From the NCBI GenBank assembly GCA_012934845.2, contig WNNJ02002989.1, positions 124,001 to 188,000 of the forward strand: 64,000 nt of DNA, written 5' to 3'. Made by a program: the position numbers and the translations under genes. The stretch's first letter is position 1, and the number at the start of each line of letters is the position of its first letter. Below are positions 31,457 through 41,590 of this stretch, piece by piece. The notes under the pieces are model-generated. The model saw nothing but the letters and a program-made list of their open reading frames with translations. It did no database searches and was not told the origin of the DNA. This DNA comes from Pomphorhynchus laevis (lineage: Eukaryota; Acanthocephala; Palaeacanthocephala; Echinorhynchida; Pomphorhynchidae).

Positions 31457-32168
31457 AAGCAAAATAAACAAAATCTTTTGTTTATTATAATAATAAATCT
31501 CTCTTTATATTATAATAATATTTATTATTATAATATTTAATGATTATATTAGGGCCCATCACGCGAAATGCAAAGGCTGTCAGTGTGCTAAGAAAATTTT
31601 TTGCTTAAACTGTTCCGCAGTAAATTGTACAAATCATGTTGATTCCAGTCCAACTGATATAAATAATGTGTCTATGTCAACCATAAAACAAACTAATTCA
31701 AATCTATAACTGACATATTATAGAGGTTGTCATGTTGCTCATCCGCTAAATATCGATAGCACCTACGATACATCAAGGGACTCTGAAATTTTATCCGTAA
31801 TCGACATCTTTACGAGAGTTGTACATTGGCAACCTAACATATTCAGACTTCCGAAATGTATAGAATCCAAACATTTATATCAGAGCTTGCACGCATATAC
31901 AGGCATTCGTAAACTAATTCGGAAGATTTTCATAAGTACATCATCTTTAGTCATCCGATTCCACAAAGGAACGTACGTAATAATATTATATCATTAAAAG
32001 CGACTTTATCACGACGACTAGATATGTGGTTCAAGAATGAATTTGGTAAATTATATGCAGAAGCCTTGGCGCTGAAAGTATGAAAACATTGAAAGTGAAA
32101 CACCAAAAACAAACGACTGGCGCAAAAGCTTCATCTCACTAGTAGAGAGCTCTAGATTAAGCACAGCG

Positions 32169-32656
32169 ATGCATCTTTTAGATACTGAGTATAAAGTTGG
32201 AGTTCCCTCGCTACCTAATGATTTGGTTGGTTCTAGATCCGTACGAGAATTATTACTTGACAAACACCCTGTGCAAGCTCTATTGGATCCAGATGCTATC
32301 AACTGGAAGGCCCAAATTACTCTTCCAAGTTTCCATTCAGTGATATTCGATTCTATTAACAATGAATTAATTATACACATGGCCAAACGGGTGAAAGGCG
32401 GTGCAGGTCCTTCTAGCATAGATGCGTTAGCTTGGATGCAAATGCTAACAAAGTTTGGTAACGAATCAATACAATTAGCTGAAGCTCTCTCGATATTTGC
32501 ACGGTCTCTAGCAACGGAACACTTGCCTAATGATGTTATAAAAGTACTTACTACTAATAGATTAATTGCCTTAACGAAAGAATCAGGAATAAGGCCTATA
32601 GGCATTGGAGACGTTAGTAGAAGAATAATGTCGAAGGATATTCTCTCTCCTTTCTG
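32169..32656 (+). pseudogene. R3 element, pre-RT region and RT motif 1-2
   Basis: The open piece begins in a helical region (MHLLDTEYKVGVPSLP), passes a conserved VKGGAGPSSIDALAWMQML block and the finger region LTKESGIRPIGIGDVSRRIMSK. The order (GP-S-DA, then RPIG-G---RRI) is that of the RT fingers in a widely distributed metazoan element family in which RPLG-GE--RRI is followed by DA-NAFN. The piece ends shortly before the nested insertion. Confidence 0.7.
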
Positions 32657-32800
32657 ACGACATACAACAAGTTTGTAGACGATACAAATGTGTGCTGGCC
32701 AGCGAGTCGGAGTTGAGTGTGTAACCCACGCAGTTCGTGATTGCTTATTCAGAAATCCTGATGCAGTTCTTCTGACGATCGACGCAGATAATGCATTTAA

Positions 32801-33428
32801 AAAAGGATTTATTTTAACGTGACAAATGCGTGCCAGCGCACGCTTACATGACCACAACAAAACAAGACTGAATCAGGTGTCGAAAAGGTGTGAACGGATG
32901 AGGTGTTTGAATGTAATAAAGGAGGGAGCGCGGCGGACGTCGAGAGAGAGTTGATTCCAGGCGAGTGAGGCGGCGACGAGGAAGGATCGGAGACCGTAGT
33001 TGTTGGAGTAATTGGGAACGTGGAGTAAGAGGGTATGACGGGAGCGCAGCGATAGCGAGGTGGGGCGAGTATCGTCTAAGAAAGGAAGGTTGATGAACGA
33101 TGGGGAGCCGACAGCGATGAGACGAAAAGTAATGAGAAGAAGGCGGAGTTTGATGCGGATGTGTATGGTGGGCCAGGAGAGTTGGGCAAAATATGTAGAT
33201 GTGTGGTCGAAGCGACGGAGACGAAAGAGCACTCGAATGGCGGTGTTGATTATTCGTTGTAGGGGTAGGATGATGGATTTTGGGGAATTGGCGAAAAGGC
33301 TAAGGCAGTAATCGATCGGAGAACCCAATACTATGGTTCCATCGACGGCGATTTTTATTCCTGTATATTTAAATAGTTGGTACATAGTAGAGGCTTTATC
33401 AGGTGTAGTTAGCAGCACACACATTAAT
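32801..33428 (-). mobile_element. Chimeric insertion in R3: family C 3' end fused to an inverted R-element piece
   Basis: 32801-33314 is a minus-strand family C 3' fragment (IDYCLSLFANSPKS to the C-terminus and 3' UTR). It is directly joined to 33315-33427, which is the reverse complement of 33779-33891 in the surrounding R3 element with only about two mismatches. The whole block is flanked by a 9-base target-site duplication TGCATTTAA (32792-32800 and 33429-33437), so both parts arrived in one event. On the minus strand the two parts happen to be in frame, giving a 186-codon chimeric ORF (32873-33433). Confidence 0.85.
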
Positions 33429-33489
33429 TGCATTTAATATAATTAACAGACCAGCAGCTCTTATTAACATTTCTCGCATATGTCCATCG

Positions 33490-34095
33490 ATGTCTACAGT
33501 ATTACACAACCTCTATGATAGTCCATTCCAATTATTGATTGGAAATGAATTTATAACATCTTACGAAGGCTTCACACAGGGCGATGTACTAGCAATGTCT
33601 GCTTACGCGGTAGCAACCATACCACTATTGAAGGGCATCGAAGACAAATTCCCTCGTATCAATCAATTCTGGTACGCGGATGATGGTAATTTAGTCGGTG
33701 AACCTAATCAAATCTACAATTCATTCAAATTTATATGCGAAAACGGATCTCCTTTTGGATTCAATATAAACAAGGAAAAGTGTGTGCTGCTAACTACACC
33801 TGATAAAGCCTCTACTATGTACCAACTATTTAAATATACAGAAATAAAAATCGCCGTCGATGGAACCATAGTATTGGGTGCTCCGATCAGTGAAAATAAT
33901 TATATTCACAAAACAATAAGCTCCAAAATTTCTAAATACTGCTTACTTGTTGATCGTTTAGCTGACGTCGGTGTTATTGATTTACAGGTAAGCTATGCTA
34001 GTATGACCAGAGCTTTGCAGCATAAATATATACACATGCAACGAACGACGAATTGCTTAAATAGCTGGTTCGAAGAATTAAATGATATTATTTAG
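33490..34095 (+). pseudogene. R3 element, RT palm and thumb
   Basis: The piece has the RT palm: QGDVLAMSAYAVA (the QG motif), WYADDGNLVGE (catalytic YADD), FGFNINKEKC, then a thumb-like part with LGAPI and SKYCLLVDRLADVG. The preceding motif A (IDADNAFN) is interrupted by the nested insertion ending at 33428. The 33779-33891 part is also present nearby as an inverted copy at 33315-33427. Confidence 0.75.
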
Positions 34096-34119
34096 CATCG
34101 CTTTGATGAACTTTTTAAT

Positions 34120-35125
34120 TTGAACTCATCAAACGACAATTCAATGTGGCCATTATTTTGGCTCCCATTAAGATATGGTGGTCTAGGCATAGTTGACTCA
34201 CGAATCACAACGCAAGTAGAGTTCGAAAGCTCTGAGAAGCTATGTCTTCCTAATTTATCCGGCTTGTATGGTGTTGAGTTACAAGCGGATCAAGATAAGT
34301 ATATTTCCCAGATACGCACATCAAAAACGAGATGCACAAATCCCTACTTATGGATAAGCTATCTGATTTAGAAAAAACTGCTATATGCATATTGGAGCAC
34401 CTACAAGTCAAGGGTGCTTCATCATGGCTATCCACGTATCCTGCAAATGACCGTTGTACTCGTCTTAATAATATGGAATTTCGGGATGCAATTGGAGCTC
34501 GGTACAATAGACTGTCTCGTGATGTTCCCTTACATTGCACATGCGGTGAACGAACATCACTGACACACTCACTAACTTGTCCAACTGGAGGTCATCCTTC
34601 GATTAGACACGATTTGATTCGTGAAATATTATACAATACCATGACCATAATTTGCGATAATGTCCAGACATAACCAGTATTGAAATCAGTTCACCATAGT
34701 ATTGTGTTCGAGCGCACAAGCACTTTTAGAGTTCATGATGCACGTTTAGACATTGCTTGTTATGGATTTTACGAAGGTCGTTCTGAGCGAACTTTATTCG
34801 ATACATGCGTATTCAACGCATTCACGCCGTCCAACCTCTCGAAGTCAACAATATCCGCCTTTGAATTTCACGATAAGCGAAAAATCGCAGTATTAAGAGA
34901 GAGTCATACTAATAGAGAGGGCAAATTTTGCGCCATTAGTGTTTTCCTGTTTTAGTGGAGAAAGTAAATCGTCGGTGACGATAATTCAGCGCATTGCTCA
35001 TAAATTGGCGATTAGAAAAAGACACATACGTAGAGGAATTGACACGCCTTCGGTCAACAATTGGTATACAACTGGCTCGCTCAATTTCTTTATGCGTTCG
35101 GGGTGCCCGTTCTGCTCGCAATTGC
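34120..35125 (+). pseudogene. R3 element, C-terminal zinc knuckle and nuclease-like domain
   Basis: LRYGGLGIVDSR leads to EHLQVKGASSWLSTYP, then CTCGERTSLTHSLTCPTGGH followed by SIRHDLIRE: C-x-C ... H-x4-C and a conserved RH. The next piece has DARLDIACYGFYEGR, LFDTCVFNAFTPSN and HDKRKIAVLRESH. In the family this reads G-RLDI ... FDVRVFNP-A ... HE--K---Y, compatible with a PD-(D/E)xK-type nuclease. Assignment of the fold is my inference. Confidence 0.65.
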
Positions 35126-35160
35126 CCTGTGCACTAAATAAAAAGTACAATATTTTTTAA

Positions 35161-35235
35161 TTATTTTACGCATCAATGTTTTGTGTTTGTTTGTACTATT
35201 TGGAGTTCTTATAAAAAATTTTTCTCTCGCAAAAA
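35161..35235. other. Junction between R3 and LINE F
   Basis: A short AT-rich stretch; probably the 3' UTR of the R3 element up to the 3' end of LINE F. No poly-A or target duplication was recognised. Confidence 0.35.
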
Positions 35236-38200
35236 AATTATATACAGGGCTTTGCCCGCTTATCGTACATTACAACATATGAAGCAAACATATTAATTAC
35301 AACCAAACCAGGGATAATAACTTCCAATGTTGCCTTAATCAGCGTGTCTTATCCAAGTGTTGACCATGGCTTTGAATTGGCTCAATGATGACGCAGTCAT
35401 GATGTCGTGAGGCAATGCGTTCCACAACTTTCTCACTCTGCATGACAATCGCGATACCATTGTCGACCTTCCAATTTGTCTTGCGTGTAACGCGAGAGAA
35501 TAACCCCTGCGACTTTGTCGGACATTCAATTCAACACATTCACTTGGGTATCCGCTTATCCCCTTTACTATAGTTCTCATCGCAAACAGATCAAGAACGA
35601 GTAGTCTGGCTTGCACTGATATCATGCCTATTGAGGTTAAACGATGACTATAACTGATCATTTTACATCCTCGAACGAGCTTGCTGTCACGACGTAGAAT
35701 TCTCTCCAAATCCCTCATTTAACCTCTTGTAGAAGGGAATGATGCCTGGATAGCATATTCGATATATGTGGACGAACAAGCGCATTATATAGCCGAGCAA
35801 AACACTGAGGAGATATTGACAAGAAACAAGTTTTAATCAGATAAATCATCTTCCTTTCTAAACTGCAACGTCTTTCAGTATCCATTCTAGTTTTAAGTGA
35901 CGATTGCATAAGTATGCCAAGATCACGAACCTGATTGGTCGAAATGATGCTATATGTCACGACACTATACAAGGAAGACACATTGGACCTGCCGAGACGA
36001 ATTGTGAGCACTTAGAAATGTTTAACAATACCCCAGTATTAACACTCCATGTATAAACTCTGTCAATGTCACGCTGTAAGCGGATATGGTAATCTGCAGA
36101 TATGACCTCACACAAGATTTTGATGTCATCAGCAAAGGCTAAACACGGACAATGGAGCTGTGTGAGTAAACTGTTCATGAGCATGTTAAACAATAAAGGT
36201 CCTAGTACAGAACCCTGAGGAACTCCTGACGTAATTAAATGTGGTGAGGATAGGGTATTACAAACTCGTACTCTGAATGATATGTTAGATAGAAAATCAC
36301 TAATCCATCCTATAACTGAGCTATTAATGCCGTAGCTGGCCACTGTTTGAATGATGAGACTATGAGTAACACGATCAAACGCACGACCAAAATCGAACAG
36401 AATAACGTCAACAGCCTTTCCTTGATACAGGGATTCAATCCAGGCTTCATGGGCAGACAAAAGGTTGGTAAGGCAAGAACGTCATTTTCTGAAGCCATGT
36501 TGCATAAAGCTATGTTGACCTGATAAAGCTATGCTGACCATATGCTCAAGTGTCTGAATATATGTTCGTGGATGATCCTTTCCAGTACCTTACCCAAATG
36601 ACTTGTAAGACTTATAGCTCGATAGTTGTCTGCTAGCCGCGGGTCACCCTTTTTGAATACCGGCACCACTATCGCACTCTTCCATTCAGACGGTACCTTC
36701 ATGCTATCCAGAGATGCCTGAAACAAGCTAGTGACCGAAGGAGCTAAATGTTGACTCAACACCCTGAGTAGATGCGGATGAATATCATCAGGACCTGAAG
36801 AAGATAAAGACGACAAATGTGATAACCTCCAAGCCACATCATCCACATTGATTAGAATGGGAGCACTAATGCATGTAGGAAAACTGATTAAACACTATCT
36901 TCTATAGTCGAACTAGCATTATGTAGGTCAAATGCATTAGCAAACTCATTAGCAACGTCAGAAGGGGAATCAAGCAACTTACCGTTTGATGATAATCTAG
37001 TGATTGCACAATAAGTACGTGTACTTTGACAAACATACGATCTAAAGCGTTTGGGCGAGCTATTTAAAGATTGCACAATTTGGTCATCATACTCCATACG
37101 TTTCTTAATTCTGAGGCGTTTATATGTATTGCGAGCAAGTTTGAATTGAGCAATCAAATTACCTTTGTGTCCACACTTTCTGAACAAAGTGTTGCGTCTT
37201 TTGAGAGCTTCACGTAGACTACTGTCAAACCACGGAGGCTTCTTATGAGCAGTTTTACGTATAATCTACGTGGAGCAAAATAATCAGATATGCGAATTAG
37301 TAAATCTCGAATGAAATACCATCGTTCCTGGCTTCCAACATCACCACACTCAAAGTTCAACAAGGACACAAACTGTTGTAACATCTCAACATCAACATGA
37401 TGCCATGATCTCTTCGTCAATGAAGGTTCGGCATCGATTGCAAGAATATCTGAGCTATAGTCAGCTTAAACACCAAAACACAGTGATCACTTCCTCCTAT
37501 TGGAGGATTATGGGATAGGTCACATATCTGGCTACCTCTTTGAGAAAATACAAGATCAAGTATATAACGTACGCTATCAGTGCCAAATCTAGTAGGAGCA
37601 GATACATGCTGAATGAGTAATTGATTACATACCAAGAACTCCCATAGATTCTTATCCTCACTGAAACAGTTACCAATAATACTGTTGCCATCTTGATCAA
37701 TCACCGGGGTCGGTAGATTAAAATCACCAATTAAGATGAAAGAGTGATCACGCATACTACAAGCTCTACTTAAAATATGCATCAGCTCATCATCTAAAAT
37801 GGCTGATTTGGGTGTTCGATAAAGAACACGCCAATGAAACGTGGAGGCTATATATAACAAGATCAACTATTAAGCACTCACAAGTTCCTTCTCCATTTGA
37901 GTACCTTACTATATTGCTAATAACGTTCCTATCCTGAACATAAAGTGCTACTCCGCCACCCCTCTTAGGAGGGCATCTATCTGAACGTAATAATTGATAA
38001 CTTGGAATAGATACTACGTTTTCAAGAATGGCATCGTGTAACCACGTCTCAGAAATAGCCAACACGTATGTATGCATATAATGCGTCCAAACTCTAACAT
38101 CATCAAGATTCGAAATTAAAGTACAAATATTTGTGTAGCCAATTATAGGAGCACGTTGAGACGTGCTATCTTGAGAATGCGCATCAACATTCGGAATCAA

Positions 38201-38350
38201 ACAATCGAAGCAAATGAGATCACCCTCGTTACGAGTGGACGCCAACGCACAAATGGCATTTTCGGGACAACTCGAAAATCCCGAATAACTAGGTTATCTT
38301 CTCCCTGCAAAATGCAACGATTCAACTCAATCCTAGCTTATATATATTCA
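35236..38350 (-). mobile_element. LINE element F (CR1-like), 5'-truncated
   Basis: On the minus strand: the end of ORF1 (38345-38180, GEDNLVIRDFRVVPKMPFVRW), ORF2 (38245-35335) and a short 3' UTR (GGCAAAGCCCTG, compare GGCTTAAAGCC in LINE A). It lacks most of ORF1. No tandem-repeat tail is obvious at 35236. The reading frame of ORF2 is broken in about seven places, so this copy is older than A and B. Confidence 0.82.
35335..38245 (-). pseudogene. LINE F ORF2 remnant (endonuclease and RT)
   Basis: Endonuclease: AISETWL, LRSDRCPPKRGGGVALYV, LIGDFNLP, GGSDHCVLVF (38245-37417). Linker: WHHVDVEMLQQF, SPKRFRSYV (37420-36888). RT: SGPDDIHPHLLRVL, WKSAIVVPVFKKGD, DNYRAISLTS (36846-36529), then DFGRAFDRVTH, SGVPQGSVLGPLLF, FADDIKIL (36460-35957), DLGILMQSS and the C-terminus LRRDSKLVRG, WIRHAD (36011-35335). 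Ser-Lys is replaced by Gly-Arg in the DFSKAFD motif, but both catalytic Asp positions of A and C can still be read. The pieces lie in alternating frames. Confidence 0.82.
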
Positions 38351-38987
38351 ATCCTAATCCTTTGTAAATCAAGAGGTGAGAACACGCCAACTTAATTGTT
38401 TTGATGGCAATCGTAATAAAACAAGATGCTTTTTATTTACAAAAGTACTAATCAAAAAACTTTAAAAATCTAATCAAACGATAATTAAAACTTTACTATC
38501 AAACGATAAGGTCAAGCATTTGAAGATTGTTATAAGTTTGCACGTTCTGTTATCATTACAAATTTTGTGCAGCCAAATATATATTTGGCTGCAAGGGTCA
38601 ATATGTATACAAGGGTCTAGCACCACCGATGTCTGCAGAATTCTGACTGTCAATCAAAAAAATAGTCCAGTTATTCATTACTTTCTGCGCTATTACAAAC
38701 AGATGTATGGAAACAGCTCGTTATTATCTTTATTCTGATAATGGCCTATATAACTGCTTCATTTATATCTTTCAAAATGAGCTGAGACAGATAACATTTC
38801 ATCTAAATTATTGGAATGGTGTGTTATGATGTTCTGACATGTTCTGCTCAGTCTTTTCAGTATCTCGCTCGTATTTTGGACTGAACCATAGAGTGAGTAA
38901 GTGGCACACTTACTCTATGTAAATGTGCCTCTTCATATGCTTGTTCCAATTACATATCTTCAACTCATTAGATCTAATCTAAAAAAT
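38351..38987. other. AT-rich non-coding DNA with a short hairpin
   Basis: No gene. GAGTAAGTG-GCA-CACTTACTC at 38892-38912 is a perfect short hairpin, and AGCCAAATATATATTTGGCT at 38571-38590 is a 20-base palindrome. Confidence 0.5.
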
Positions 38988-39203
38988 AATTGATCGATGC
39001 TTAACGTTTTCTGCCTCCTAATAGGTGACTAATACGAAAATTATAGGTTGGTAGACCTTTAAGTTCGTGTATCGATGGATTTCTAGATTAGGTTGTGTGA
39101 TACTCGCTATAATTGATCTATGCTTAACACGTTTTCTGCACACTATTTGACGATCTTTAATATTCATGTATCGATGGATTACTAGATTAGGGTATATGAT
39201 AAT
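38988..39203. repeat. Degenerate tandem duplication
   Basis: The block AATTGATC-ATGCTTAAC-GTTTTCTGC ... TGTATCGATGGATT-CTAGATTAGG occurs twice, at 38988-39111 and 39112-39203. Units are about 90-125 bases with indels. It contains no ORF. Confidence 0.7.
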
Positions 39204-39365
39204 CGGATTGACGTCGTATATAGGTTGATGAAATATCACGTGTTAGGATGATATAGCGTTATTGCAAAGATACTTAGATACTAACACTTGTTAAAAAATT
39301 GTCTTCGATATAAATACATATATTAATTTAAATATATATTACATAAACACATATTACATTGAAAG

Positions 39366-40960
39366 TATCTGTTATAGGCCCATTTATTTTTGTCGTATTT
39401 CTTAATGATATGCTCCAACGTTAAAAAATGCTTTAGCTTATGCTAATGATTTAAAAATTTGAACTTTTGTTCGTACACCTACAGATTGTCAGTCACTACA
39501 GGACGACCTTGACTGTTTTACTGAATGGTGTGAGGCCACTGGACTCCTGTTAAACGTTGATAAATGTGTTTTGATGATAATGAGAAAGACTACCTCTTGT
39601 TCCAGTATCGCATTGGTGCGTTATTAAATGAAGTTGAACATCATCATAAGGACTTAGGTGTAATAATTAATCGCTCTCTTAAGACACGATTGAATAATTA
39701 GTACGCATGAATAAAAGCAGCTAGTTCATTGTACTACATCAAAAATACATTTATCAGAATGTCAGTAATGCATCCATGCATGCTTTTATACGACTGACCG
39801 AGAATTAATCGACTATGAGTCAGTGCTGAAAAGAGGTTCAAGAATATGCTTTAGGGCTGGAGCGTCCTATTGCATGAACGTCTTATACATACATTATCTG
39901 ATCATTAAACTGATTACAACAATCGAAATGGTTCGAAGAAAGTAAGTTGCCAGAAACAAGACCATTGTGTCTACTGTAGATAACAATCCTGAGATTTTCG
40001 AATGTCACGAGAATGCATGCGATTTCGAAAATCGTAAAGTCTGGACGATCGTCATTGTTTCGAAAGATCGTGCCAAAATATTACTAAATAGGACATTCTT
40101 GTGTGGTTTTTGTGCTGCGATGACGAGTACGTGTTCTGAAGTTACGAAGTCAAGGAGTTCAGGAGCGTTCAGACCGTCAATCATTTCATCGTCAAGATTT
40201 GACGATGTTTCGGCAACTCCAAAATCATATGAGATAGGGATTAATATTGATACTCCTGCGTTCAAACATTCGATTATGCATCAATCGAAGACGGAGTTAG
40301 ATCTGGACGATCGTTCAATCAAACCTTTCAATAACAATTCAACTCAATCTTTCGCTGAGGATGCATCGCATGAGACAAATATGATGGAAAACTCCATCAA
40401 GCATCATCATATTTTGGATTCTACAGCTCAACCACATATATAGGAATTGAGCGGTATTTGTCTTATTATAGATGACAAATGCTCCGCCATAAAGCATGAT
40501 AATGTTGATTTATCATATCATGTCAACACTTCATCGGGCAGTGATTGTTTACATTACTCCAATTTGAAAATTAATTGTTGTATAAATCCTTGTGCTTACC
40601 CGCAGCTATTGCACTCCCGTTACGGTGTTCATGTTTCTTCTTCGGTTATGTAGGTTGCGAGATTATAGTAGAGCCTTGTATAAATATCGATTTGGCAGAT
40701 TACCAAAACTATTTAGACTATCGAGGAGAGGATTAACATGTGGAATTCGTTGCCGAGGAAGTCGTTGAAGCTCCCAGTTTGAGCACGTTTAAATCACGAT
40801 GCTGCAAATGGATACGTTAGCAATGTCGCTATTTAGCAGCTCTGCTGAACTATCCTATTTAGCTCCTTTGATTGAGTATTTGCTTTTTGTTTTCTTTTTT
40901 GGACTCTGCCTAAATATCATTTTGGCCTTGGTATGTATTTGAATGAATAATGTTAATTAT
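39366..40960 (+). pseudogene. Scrambled LINE composite: RT, then ORF1 piece, then ORF2 end
   Basis: 39366-39960 is an RT fragment (GPFIFVVFLNDM, LAYANDLKIW for the FADD box, LLLNVDKCVLM, then YESVLKRGSRICFRAG). 39967-40653 is the N-terminal part of a LINE ORF1 (C-x5-C, KVWTIV, FLCGFCAAM finger, then a polar region, one stop at 40441). 40655-40825 continues the ORF2 C-terminus (FGRLPKLFRLS, then FKSRCC-like WIR end), with a 3' end near 40960. So an ORF1 segment sits inside the RT-to-C-terminus region of the same kind of element. All parts are broken. Confidence 0.72.
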
Positions 40961-41292
40961 AACGCTTAAGTTAGAGAGTGTATATTCGATCAGCTTAGAT
41001 TAAAAAGCAAATAGTATTTTAATCGAGTTTAACAATTAATTACTCATACAGTCAGATGTCTCATGATCTTCGCCTATAAGATCTCAACTCGATACATACC
41101 CTTCAAGAATGAAAATACTAGGCATTATCGCTGTTTACTAATCTGTATTATTACTTTGGCGAAGTCGATGCCCTTGTTCTTTACCCATACTCTATCACAT
41201 CAATACAACTATGAAAATATTTAAAAAATATTTAGCAAAACTTGCATTACTAGCAATTTATTACTTGACAGTAATAATTTTATTACTTAGCT
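40961..41292. other. Non-coding DNA
   Basis: No feature recognised. Confidence 0.4.
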
Positions 41293-41590
41293 TAAAGACT
41301 GCAATCTGGATAATTGTTTATGGATTGGTCGTTTGCCGCATGCGTTTAGTAAGGCATGCCTTTCTAGCACTTTAGTCTTCATCAGATTGCACAAAGTTCG
41401 AAATTCTCTGGATAATCGTGAATTTTGGTTGATAGCTTGCCGCATGTATTATGTAAAGCCATGTATTATTAGCCTTTGTTTAACATAGTGCTTAAAATTC
41501 GGCATTGTCTAGATAATGATCTATTTATGGGTGGTCGTTTCGCACATTTTTAAGGAGAGCCGAAACCGAGCTACAAAATAAAATATTGGT
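41293..41590. repeat. Three degenerate ~100-bp tandem units
   Basis: Each unit contains GAAATTCTCTGGATAAT or a variant (41308, 41400, 41497), then GGTCGTTTGCCGCATG or GATAGCTTGCCGCATG, then a GTAAGGCATG/GTAAAGCCATG block. They are diverged, which points to an old local amplification. No ORF. Confidence 0.6.

Larger units (their letters stand above)
31535..35160 (+). mobile_element. R-family retroelement with RT and nuclease-like C-terminus (copy R3), broken
   Basis: A single long protein is visible in pieces: a Cys-rich N-terminal stretch (31560-31640, CKGCQCAKK-FCLNCS-VNC), a helical region (ISRRLDMWFKNEF), an RT (RPIGIGDVSRRI, IDADNAFN, FTQGDVLAMSAYAVA, WYADDGNLV, NKEKCVLL), a C-terminal part (PLFWLPLRYGGLGIVDS), a zinc-knuckle-like CTCGERTSLTHSLTCPTGG and a nuclease-like end (DARLDIACYG, LFDTCVFNAF, HDKRKIAVL). 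There is no apurinic endonuclease domain. The zinc knuckle plus LD ... D ... K--Y order resembles the restriction-like endonuclease of R2-type LINEs. Several breaks and a 628-base insertion (32801-33428) make it inactive. The clade is not assigned. Confidence 0.72.
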
